Below are positions 1 to 6,898 of a DNA stretch of 64,000 nt, in pieces. Under the pieces are notes generated by a model. The model had not been told where the DNA came from, searched no databases, and saw only the letters and a list, made by a program, of their open reading frames with translations. The position numbers and the translations under genes were made by a program. The first letter of the stretch is position 1, and every line of letters begins with the position of its first letter. Source of the DNA: an uncultured Collinsella sp. (GTDB lineage Bacteria; Actinomycetota; Coriobacteriia; Coriobacteriales; Coriobacteriaceae); NCBI GenBank assembly GCA_947507155.1, contig CANNOC010000012.1:1-64000 (forward strand), given 5' to 3'.

Positions 1-27
1 GAGACAGAAGAATCTTTCCCTGACTTT

Positions 28-86
28 ACATCTCAATCTGTAACACATAGGACCGATTTCCCCCTCTTACTGTTACAAATCAAGAC
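28..86. repeat. Palindromic repeat, family B, copy 1
   Basis: Imperfect inverted repeat: the left arm at 28-45 (core TCTGTAACA) pairs with the right arm at 71-86 (core TGTTACAAATC). The same arrangement recurs at 111-167. It lies in the non-coding stretch 1-336 ahead of the flavoprotein operon. Seen directly; function unknown. Confidence 0.6.
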
Positions 87-110
87 AAACGGAGGGTCTG
101 TCTGGCAAAC

Positions 111-167
111 GTCTCGATCTGTAACATCTGGAACCCAGTTCTTCTGCTTGCTGTTGCAGAACGAGAC
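111..167. repeat. Palindromic repeat, family B, copy 2
   Basis: The left arm GTCTCGATCTGTAACA (111-126) and right arm TGTTGCAGAACGAGAC (152-167) are reverse complements with two mismatches, separated by 25 bases. Each arm resembles the matching arm of the copy at 28-86, so this is a degenerate tandem pair of hairpin units about 82 bases apart. The rest of 168-300 shows nothing recognisable. Confidence 0.65.
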
Positions 168-304
168 AAACCTCTGACACCAGGGGCGGCAGACGAGGTC
201 ACCGATGGTCCCGAGTCTCCCCTCGCCTGCCGTTGGCGGATGCAGCGGGGCTGTTCGCCGCATTGCCGCTGCGCTGGGTGCGTGCAGACCGTAGGATAGT
301 CCTA

Positions 305-319
305 TTGACAGCCTGTCAA
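305..319. promoter_or_regulatory. Possible operator palindrome before the flavoprotein operon
   Basis: TTGACA-GCC-TGTCAA is a perfect 6-base dyad ending 8 bases before the ribosome site of the first gene. It could be a repressor operator, or a -35-like element of a promoter. No -10 at standard spacing is convincing, because the ribosome site GGGAGG (328-333) follows at once. The regulator is unknown. Confidence 0.35.
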
Positions 320-336
320 CTTGTCTGGGAGGCACC

Positions 337-1794
337 GTGGCAGAAACGTTTGATATCGCGATTGTGGGCGCGGGCATCACGGGATGCGCCATCGCGCGGC
401 AGCTCGCGCGGTTTGACTTGTCCATTTGCGTGGTCGAGGCGGCCAACGACATCGCGCTGGGCGCGTCGAAGGCCAACGGCGGCCTGGTGCACGCCGGCTA
501 CGATCCTGCACCGGGAACCGTAAAGGCGCAGGTCAACGCCCGCGGTTGCGAGCTATATGGCACGTGGGCCCAGGAGCTGGGATTTTTGTTCCGCCGCACC
601 GGGTCGATGGTGCTGGGTTTCAACGACGAAGACCGCGCGCACCTGGAGAAGCTGCGCCAGAATGGCCTGGCCAACGGCGTGCCCGAACTGTCGATTATCG
701 GCCCCGAGCGCATCCACGAACTGGAGCCGCGTGCGAGCGCCAAGGCGACCTGCGCGCTGTGGTGCCCTTCGACCGGTTACGTCGACCCGTTTGAAGTGGC
801 CATCGCCGCGTTGGAGAACGCGGTCGCCAACGGCGTGACGTTTATGCGCTCCGCGCCGGTGGAAGCCATTGAAGTCGCCAACTCGGATGACGGAGCCGCG
901 CGCTTTACGCTGGTGACGCCCGCCGGCGATGTGCGCTGCCGTTACCTGATCAACGCCGCGGGCAACGGTGCCGCAGACATCTCGCATATGGCAGGCGCCG
1001 AGGAGTTCCAGATGGTCTGGCGCCAGGGCAACATTGTGGTGCTGGACAAGGAGCCGCGTGCGCTCATGCCGCTCTACCCTGTTCCCACGCCGGTTTCCAA
1101 AGGCGTTATCGTCACGGGCACCGTACATGGCAACACCGTGATTACCGCGACCGCCGCCGTGCGCGAGCCAGGTGATACACAGACTTACGCGACCGATGTC
1201 AACGCGCTCCTGACCGGCGCGCGCAAGCTGGTGCCCGATCTGGACACGCGCCGCGTGGTGCGCGCGTTTGCCGGCGGACGCCCGGTCATTAAGGGAACGA
1301 ACGACTTCTTTATTGGGCGGTCGACCGTGGTGCCGGGTCTGTTCCAGGCGGCGGGTATTCAGTCGCCGGGCGTGGCGAGCGCGCCGGCCATTGCCGAGCG
1401 CATGGAGCAGGTGTTACGCAGTGCCGGCGTAGCCCTGCGCGAACGAGGCGATTGGGACCCGATACGCCGTGCGCCGGACGACTTTGACCGCGCGCCGCTT
1501 GCGCGCAAGGAAGAGCTCATTGAGTCCGATCTCGCGTGGGGGCAGATTGTCTGCCGCTGCGAGACGGTGCCCGAGGCCGAGATCGTGGCCGCGATTCAGC
1601 GCCGCCCGGGCGCGGTTTCGGTCGAGGGCGTCAAGCGCCGCTGCCGCGCCGGCATGGGTCGGTGCCAGAGCGGATTTTGTCAGAGCCGCGTGGTGGCGAT
1701 CCTTGCCCGCGAGCTGGACTGCGACCCCAGCGAAGTGCTGTTGGAAGATGCCGGATCCTGGCTGGTAGAGGGACCGCTGAAGGGGGTGCGCTAG
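337..1794 (+). CDS. GlpA-like FAD-dependent dehydrogenase with C-terminal BFD-type [2Fe-2S] domain
   Basis: A 485-residue flavoprotein of the DAO / glycerol-3-phosphate dehydrogenase GlpA family. The N-terminal Rossmann motif for FAD is visible (IVGAGITGCAIARQLAR, about residues 9-25). The last 90 residues hold a BFD-like Fe-S domain with CRCE and a later C-x4-C pair (GMGRCQSGFC). The start is GTG 337, behind GGGAGG at 328-333. The next gene begins one base after the stop, and the third member is DUF1667, which is the gene order of GlpABC-like anaerobic operons in Firmicutes and Coriobacteria. The family oxidises glycerol-3-phosphate or another 2-hydroxy substrate. The substrate here is not proven, since no glycerol kinase or facilitator gene lies nearby. 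Likely cytoplasmic and membrane-associated through its partners. Confidence 0.8.
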   Translation: MAETFDIAIVGAGITGCAIARQLARFDLSICVVEAANDIALGASKANGGLVHAGYDPAPGTVKAQVNARGCELYGTWAQELGFLFRRTGSMVLGFNDEDRAHLEKLRQNGLANGVPELSIIGPERIHELEPRASAKATCALWCPSTGYVDPFEVAIAALENAVANGVTFMRSAPVEAIEVANSDDGAARFTLVTPAGDVRCRYLINAAGNGAADISHMAGAEEFQMVWRQGNIVVLDKEPRALMPLYPVPTPVSKGVIVTGTVHGNTVITATAAVREPGDTQTYATDVNALLTGARKLVPDLDTRRVVRAFAGGRPVIKGTNDFFIGRSTVVPGLFQAAGIQSPGVASAPAIAERMEQVLRSAGVALRERGDWDPIRRAPDDFDRAPLARKEELIESDLAWGQIVCRCETVPEAEIVAAIQRRPGAVSVEGVKRRCRAGMGRCQSGFCQSRVVAILARELDCDPSEVLLEDAGSWLVEGPLKGVR

Positions 1795-1795
1795 G

Positions 1796-3196
1796 ATGGC
1801 GACGCTTGATATGCGCGACGGACGCGCGGATGCCGGAGCTACCGAGGCGGTGCAGACGCAGGCGTTCGACGTGGTCGTTATCGGCGGCGGACCTGCCGGC
1901 ATGGCGGCCGCGCTTGCCGCGCACAAGGCCGGCGCGCGCGTGGCCATCGTGGAGCGCGAGCAGCATCTGGGCGGTATCCTGCGCCAGTGCATCCACCCCG
2001 GTTTTGGCCTTTCGCACTTTAAGCAGGAGCTCACCGGTCCCGAGTACGCGCAGCGCTTTATCGACCAGGTGCGCGCGACCGACATTGCGCTGTTCTTGGG
2101 CAGTATGGTGATTGAGATCGATTCGGACGAGGGCGAGGCTGTGGGCACGCTGAATGCGGACAAGACCGCGGGAGCCACCGCAATCCACACCGTCACGCTC
2201 ATGAGCCGTACCGGCATGCTTCAGCTCACCGGACGCGCGGTCGTCCTTGCCATGGGGTGCCGCGAGCGCACCCGCAGCGAGATCAAGATTCCCGGCAGCC
2301 GACCCGCCGGCGTGTTTACGGCAGGCCTGGCGCAACGATACATCAATATCGAAAACCTCAAGCCCGGCTCGTGCGCCGTCATTTTGGGCTCTGGTGACAT
2401 CGGGCTTATCATGGCGCGCCGCTGCACGCTCGAGGGGATTTCCGTCGAGGGCGTGTACGAGCTCATGCCGTACGCCAACGGTCTGCGTCGCAACGTCAAG
2501 AACTGTCTGGACGACTTTGGCATTCCGCTGCACCTATCCACCACCGTGACGCGCGTGATCGGTCACGATCGCGTTGAGGCCGTCGAGGTGAGTCAGGTCG
2601 ACGAGCACCTGACGCCCATTCCGGGAACCGAGCGCGTTGTTCCGTGCGACACGCTACTGCTTTCGGTGGGTCTGATTCCCGAGAACGAGCTTTCGGTTGC
2701 CGCGGGCGTGGAGCTGGACCCCCGTACGCGCGGCGCCGTGGTAGACCAGAGCCTGCAAACGGGCGTGCCGGGCATCTTTGTCTGCGGCAACGTGCTGCAC
2801 GTGCACGACCTGGCCGACAACGTGACGACCGAGTCCGAGCGTGCCGGTGTGGCTGCGGCGGCGTACGCGCTGGGTAGCAGCGCGGATGTCGAGTCCGGTG
2901 TTGCGGACCCAAGTTGCCAGCTCACGGTCTCCCCTGCCGGTATCGCTGGCTACGCACTGCCGGGACGCATTACGGCTGTGGCACTCACCAAACTCAACTT
3001 CCGCGTGCGCCGACCGGTCGACGCCGCCCGCGTGCGCATTCTGGCAGGCGACGAAGAACTGTTTGCAGGCAAGGTCCGCCCGTTTAAACCGAGCGTGATG
3101 GAGAGCTTCCCACTGCCGGCAAAGGTGATTCAGCGCGCACTCGACCTGGGTGTTAGCGAGATTGTCCTGTCCGTCGACCCCGTTGAGGAGGCGTAA
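1796..3196 (+). CDS. NAD(P)/FAD-dependent oxidoreductase, GlpA-operon partner
   Basis: A 466-residue two-dinucleotide-binding flavoprotein of the pyridine nucleotide-disulfide oxidoreductase fold. The FAD motif VVIGGGPAGMAAALAAHKAG is near residues 27-46, and a second nucleotide-binding segment ILGSGDIGLIMARR lies near residue 200. A GRAVVLAMGCRERTR segment marks the subfamily that sits beside GlpA-like proteins. The start codon lies one base past the preceding stop, so translation is probably coupled. It probably passes electrons from the GlpA-like subunit to NAD(P) or a quinone-linked carrier; that direction is inferred from family position, not seen. Conserved cysteines near the N-terminus (RQC) may take part in redox transfer. 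Confidence 0.78.
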   Translation: MATLDMRDGRADAGATEAVQTQAFDVVVIGGGPAGMAAALAAHKAGARVAIVEREQHLGGILRQCIHPGFGLSHFKQELTGPEYAQRFIDQVRATDIALFLGSMVIEIDSDEGEAVGTLNADKTAGATAIHTVTLMSRTGMLQLTGRAVVLAMGCRERTRSEIKIPGSRPAGVFTAGLAQRYINIENLKPGSCAVILGSGDIGLIMARRCTLEGISVEGVYELMPYANGLRRNVKNCLDDFGIPLHLSTTVTRVIGHDRVEAVEVSQVDEHLTPIPGTERVVPCDTLLLSVGLIPENELSVAAGVELDPRTRGAVVDQSLQTGVPGIFVCGNVLHVHDLADNVTTESERAGVAAAAYALGSSADVESGVADPSCQLTVSPAGIAGYALPGRITAVALTKLNFRVRRPVDAARVRILAGDEELFAGKVRPFKPSVMESFPLPAKVIQRALDLGVSEIVLSVDPVEEA

Positions 3197-3200
3197 GGCC

Positions 3201-3599
3201 ATGAGCATAAACGCGATCGAAACGCTGCAGTTCAACTGCACCACTTGCCCATCCGAGTGCCTCCTGACCGTAGAGGTAGAGCGCGACGCAGACGGCGCCG
3301 TGGTAGAAGTGCGCTCCGTAACCGGCAACAGCTGCCAGCGCGGCGATACGTTCGCGCACCAGGAGCTCACCTGCCCCATGCGCGTGCTCACCACCACCGT
3401 GGCCGTATCCGGCGGCGACGAGGCGCTGCTGCCCGTGCGCACGGCCAAAGCCATCCCGCTGGCACTTCACGCCCAGGCGATGGACCTCATACGGGGCCTG
3501 AAGGTTAACGCCCCCATCCGCATGGGCGACGTCGTGCTGGAAGACCTCCTCAACACGGGCATCGACCTCATCGCCAGCATGGACATCGACCCAGCCTAA
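3201..3599 (+). CDS. DUF1667 small cysteine-rich protein
   Basis: 132 residues. The start is ATG 3201 behind GAGGAGG, four bases after the previous stop; a longer reading upstream would overlap that gene and is not needed. The N-terminus holds C-TTC-P-x2-C (CTTCPSEC) and two more cysteines follow (NSCQRGD, ELTCPMR), the pattern of DUF1667 proteins, which always follow GlpA/NAD(P)-flavoprotein pairs. The cysteines probably hold an Fe-S cluster or a metal, making this the third electron-transfer subunit. No catalytic role is known. Last gene of the operon; no clear U-rich terminator follows, only a palindromic repeat at 3659. Confidence 0.75.
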   Translation: MSINAIETLQFNCTTCPSECLLTVEVERDADGAVVEVRSVTGNSCQRGDTFAHQELTCPMRVLTTTVAVSGGDEALLPVRTAKAIPLALHAQAMDLIRGLKVNAPIRMGDVVLEDLLNTGIDLIASMDIDPA

Positions 3600-3658
3600 G
3601 CAGCTCATTTAGGACGGGGCCCTTTTAACTACCCCGCCACCCACCCGTCCCTCTTCAA

Positions 3659-3720
3659 TTGCGGTGAAATAGTTCCTGATTTCCACCAAAACCCCGGCAT
3701 CCAGGAATTATTCCACCGCA
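3659..3720. repeat. Palindromic repeat family A, copy 1 (GTTCCTG core)
   Basis: The left arm 3659-3678 starts TTGCGGTGAAATA and continues GTTCCTG; the right arm 3702-3720 is its near reverse complement. The outer tip is shared with six other copies in this window, and the 7-base core belongs to the GTTCCTG subtype. Non-coding, downstream of the DUF1667 gene. Function unknown. Confidence 0.85.
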
Positions 3721-3766
3721 GCTATCCTTGGAACCGGTGTTTAGCTTGTGCCTATTTTAGTGCCAA

Positions 3767-3925
3767 TTCAAAACTATGCCGGATTACGGGGGTGATTCGG
3801 AGACCCCCATCCATACCGGCAATTTTCGATTTTTGATAAGCCGTCTAGCTGCGGTTTTAATTTCGCGATTTTTCCCATGGTCAAGCAATACAGGTCCAGC
3901 CCCGTAATCCGCCATACTTTTGAAA
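3767..3925. repeat. Long-spaced inverted repeat, family C
   Basis: The left arm 3767-3789 (TTCAAAACTATGCCGG then ATTACGGGG) is matched by the reverse complement of 3900-3925 with two mismatches, both in the CTATGC/GTATGG block. The spacer is about 110 bases and contains a short GGGGGT..ACCCCC inner hairpin. It fills most of the 485-base gap 3600-4084 together with family A copy 1. No open frame of interest. It may be a MITE-like element or a structured RNA. Confidence 0.6.
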
Positions 3926-4084
3926 CCAGCCCATTTGGGACGGGACTGTATTGACTACTTTTACCTATCAGCCAGCCCCAAAAAAATCATTCCGCATGTT
4001 TGACGCAGCTAAAATAGACCAGTAGCAAATTGACTACCCTGGCATTGGGGATACCATGGTGGCAACCTAGCGAAAGGATGTTTC

Positions 4085-5173
4085 ATGGCACATGTCGATG
4101 ACCAGCGCGTGGCGCGCGTGCTCGATGCGCTCGAGGCTCAGCACCCCGGCGCGCAGCTGCTCGTAAACGACCCGTGGTCGATTTATTACCTGACCGGCTT
4201 TTATGCCGATATGTTCGAGCGTTTTTGCGGCGTGCTGCTCGCACGCGGTAGCGAGCCCGTAATCCTGGTCAACGCCCTGCATCAGCTGCCCGAGTACGAC
4301 AATGCCCGCGTCGCCTACCACACCGATACCGACGTCGTGACCGACGCCATCGCTCGCGAGGTCGATCCGACCAAACCACTCGGCATCGACACCGTTATGC
4401 GCTCCGGCTTTTTGATGCCCCTTATGGATCGTCACGCCGCGAGTGAGTTCTTCCTGGGCGACTTTGCCGTCACCGCCGCACGCGCCCACAAGGATGTCAC
4501 CGAGCAGGAGCTTATGCGCGCGTCATCGGCCGCTAACGACGCCGTGATGGCCGACGCCATCAAGCTCGTCCACGAGGGCGTGACGGAGCGCGAAATTGCC
4601 GACCAGATGCTCGGCCTGTATCGCAAGCACGGCTGCGAGGGCTTTAGTTTTCCGCCCATCGTAAGCTTTGGCGCCAACGCCGGCGACCCGCATCACGAGC
4701 CCGATGACACCGTGCTCAAGCGTGGCGACGTGGTACTGTTCGACATTGGCGGACGCCGCTGCAACTACTGCTCGGACATGACGCGCACGTTCTTTTGGGG
4801 CGAGCCGGACGAGGAGACGGCGCGCATCTACGACATCGTTCGCCGCGCCAACGAGGCCGCCGAGGCGCTCATTGCACCGGGTGTGCGCATGTGCGACCTG
4901 GACCGCGCCGCGCGCGACGTGATTGAGGACACTGGCTACGGCAAATACTTTACGCACCGCCTGGGCCACTCGATCGGTCTGCAGGACCACGAGCCGGGCG
5001 ACGTTTCGCTCGTCAACGAGCAGGTCGTAGAGCCGGGCATGACGTTCTCCATCGAGCCGGGCATCTACCTCCCCGGCCGCACCGGCGTCCGCATCGAGGA
5101 CCTGGCCCTGGTCACCGAATCCGGCGTCGAGATCCTCAACACCTACCCCCACGACCCAGTCCGCCTAGACTAG
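4085..5173 (+). CDS. M24-family aminopeptidase (Xaa-Pro peptidase)
   Basis: A 362-residue metallopeptidase of the PepP/PepQ type. The N-terminal creatinase-like domain occupies about residues 1-130. The C-terminal pita-bread domain shows all five metal ligands in order: FDIGG and SDMTRTF (two Asp), HRLGHSIG (His), SIEPGIY (Glu) and VRIEDLA (Glu). It removes N-terminal residues preceding proline, or cleaves X-Pro dipeptides, in the cytoplasm. Which of the two cannot be told from sequence alone. The start is ATG 4085 behind AAAGGATG. It is a single gene, convergent with folC, with a family A palindrome in between. Confidence 0.88.
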   Translation: MAHVDDQRVARVLDALEAQHPGAQLLVNDPWSIYYLTGFYADMFERFCGVLLARGSEPVILVNALHQLPEYDNARVAYHTDTDVVTDAIAREVDPTKPLGIDTVMRSGFLMPLMDRHAASEFFLGDFAVTAARAHKDVTEQELMRASSAANDAVMADAIKLVHEGVTEREIADQMLGLYRKHGCEGFSFPPIVSFGANAGDPHHEPDDTVLKRGDVVLFDIGGRRCNYCSDMTRTFFWGEPDEETARIYDIVRRANEAAEALIAPGVRMCDLDRAARDVIEDTGYGKYFTHRLGHSIGLQDHEPGDVSLVNEQVVEPGMTFSIEPGIYLPGRTGVRIEDLALVTESGVEILNTYPHDPVRLD

Positions 5174-5196
5174 CCTGGTCCCCAAGCCCCCAAACT

Positions 5197-5264
5197 AAGT
5201 TGCGGTGGAATAGTTCCTGGATGGGCTGCTAGAGCCCAAAAACAGGAACTATTTCACCGCAACT
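5197..5264. repeat. Palindromic repeat family A, copy 2 (GTTCCTG core)
   Basis: Arms at 5197-5219 and 5243-5264 pair over about 20 bases with one G/A difference (GGTGGAATAG against CTATTTCACC). The element sits exactly between the convergent stops of the peptidase and folC, where it could serve as a bidirectional hairpin. No U-run follows on either side. Confidence 0.88.
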
Positions 5265-5280
5265 GATGAGGGGGTATGGG

Positions 5281-6624
5281 TTAACGGAGCAAGCCGGCCA
5301 CTTCGCCGGCTAGGGTGATGGTGCCGGCTGCTACGAAGGGCTCGCCGGCGGCATCGAGGGCTGCGAGGGCCTCGGACACGCTGGGATACACGCCAGCGAG
5401 CTTATCGGCGTCCACCAGGGCGGCGAGCTCCTCCGCCGGCAGGGCGCGATCGGAATCGGTCTGCGTCACGACCACACGGGGGAAGGCCGGAACAAGCACG
5501 TCGACGATGCCCGCCACGTCCTTATCAGCCAATGCGGCGCACAGCAGCGTGGGGCGATTCTCTACACACGGATCGATCTCGTCCAGTGCGCTCACAAAGT
5601 TCTCGCAGCTCTGGGGGTTATGGCAGGCGTCGATCAGCTTGAGCGGATCGGTTCCCAGCACATCAAAGCGACCCGGCGTGGGGCAGCCCATAAGCGAAGC
5701 GTCGAGCGCCTCATGGTCGAGCTCGCGACCCAGATAGCCCTCGCACAGCATAATCGCGCACGCGGCATTCTGCGGCTGATACGCCGGCTTGACCATACTC
5801 GACGTATAGATCGCGCGCGGCGTGGTACAGCTAAACTCCACCGTATCGCCCACGTGTGCCGGAAGTTTGGTCGTCGTATGGCTCACAACGAGCGGCACAA
5901 CGCCGCACTCACGGCAACGGGCATCCATCACGCGCTGAACGCTCGGCTCATGCGTGCCCTCGCCCAAAACAACCAGGCGCCCAGGCTTAATAACCGCAGC
6001 CTTCTCCCCCGCAATGGCCTCGAGCGTGTCGCCAAGGACTTTAGTATGGTCGAGTCCAATGCCCGTAATGGCAACGGCGACGGGATCGGTCGCGCTCGTA
6101 GCATCCCAGCGTCCGCCCATGCCAACCTCAAGCACGGCCACGTCCACGCAAGCCTCGGCAAACATAGTCAAACCAGCCACGGACAAAAGATCGAAGGGCG
6201 TAATAGAACGTAGCTCCTCGCCCGCCGCCTCACGACGTGCGTTGAGACGACGACCCGCCTCATACGCCGCAGAGACATCATGGGCAAAGACCTCGTCTGA
6301 GACGACCTTTCCGTCAATCTCCATACGCTCGGGATATCGCACCAGATGAGGCGACGTAAAGAGCGCCGTCTTAAGGCCCTCACCACGAAGAATGGCAGCC
6401 GAGAATCGCGTCGTCGAGGTCTTTCCGTTGGTACCGGCTATCTGGATGCAATCATAGAACTCGTCAGGACGACCAAGCTCATCGAGCATCTCGACGACGG
6501 TCTCGAGCAGCGGCGTGGAATAACGCGCGATCTTACCCGTATCGGCCGCAAGTGCAACAGCCTCATCAAAAGAAAGCTCCGGAATCTCAAACGGCACCGA
6601 ATACAACCCAGAACGCTTAGCCAT
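5281..6624 (-). CDS. folC: Folylpolyglutamate synthase / dihydrofolate synthase
   Basis: 447 residues, a Mur-ligase-type ATP enzyme that adds glutamate to dihydropteroate or folates. The P-loop GTNGKTSTT lies near residue 80, and the family segment VGMGGRWDATS follows in the ATPase core. The chosen start is ATG 6624, with GAGGGGA eight bases upstream; an upstream in-frame extension would run through a terminator hairpin and is rejected. It lies downstream of valS on the same strand, 275 bases away. Cytoplasmic one-carbon metabolism. Confidence 0.9.
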   Translation of the reverse strand: MAKRSGLYSVPFEIPELSFDEAVALAADTGKIARYSTPLLETVVEMLDELGRPDEFYDCIQIAGTNGKTSTTRFSAAILRGEGLKTALFTSPHLVRYPERMEIDGKVVSDEVFAHDVSAAYEAGRRLNARREAAGEELRSITPFDLLSVAGLTMFAEACVDVAVLEVGMGGRWDATSATDPVAVAITGIGLDHTKVLGDTLEAIAGEKAAVIKPGRLVVLGEGTHEPSVQRVMDARCRECGVVPLVVSHTTTKLPAHVGDTVEFSCTTPRAIYTSSMVKPAYQPQNAACAIMLCEGYLGRELDHEALDASLMGCPTPGRFDVLGTDPLKLIDACHNPQSCENFVSALDEIDPCVENRPTLLCAALADKDVAGIVDVLVPAFPRVVVTQTDSDRALPAEELAALVDADKLAGVYPSVSEALAALDAAGEPFVAAGTITLAGEVAGLLR

Positions 6625-6644
6625 AGCCAAAGTCCCCTCAACAT

Positions 6645-6676
6645 AAAAAGAGGCCCGTAATAAACAACGAGCCCCT
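6645..6676 (-). terminator. Intrinsic terminator between valS and folC
   Basis: On the minus strand a 9-bp stem (6668-6676 with 6649-6657, including two G-U pairs) closes a 10-base loop and is followed by a run of U at 6645-6649. It lies only about 20 bases ahead of the folC start, so it may be a leader attenuator for folC as well as the end of the valS message. Confidence 0.65.
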
Positions 6677-6771
6677 CCCATTCAAAATATCAGCCAAACA
6701 CCGCTTTGAAGCAGAATCAAGGCCACAACCCAGTGGTCCTACCGGGCAGCGGACGCCCCCGTAAACGCTAT

Positions 6772-6889
6772 GGGAGCGGTTTGGGGCTTTGCTCGATACA
6801 AGTTCCGCACGAGCCGAAGGCCACTTAATGTGGCCTTCGTGCGAGCAGGACTGTCCGCAGTAGCGAGCAATGCCCCAAACCGCGTCCCC
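6772..6889. repeat. Nested long hairpin, family D, copy 1 (downstream of valS)
   Basis: The outer arms 6772-6795 and 6864-6889 pair with few mismatches (GCGGTTTGGGGC block). Inside them, CGAAGGCCAC (6815-6824) and GTGGCCTTCG (6830-6839) form a perfect 10-bp hairpin with loop TTAAT. The central 35 bases match copy 2 at 9616-9731 on the opposite strand, but the outer arms do not. It starts just beyond the valS stop. Confidence 0.8.
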
Positions 6890-6898
6890 CCGTACCGC

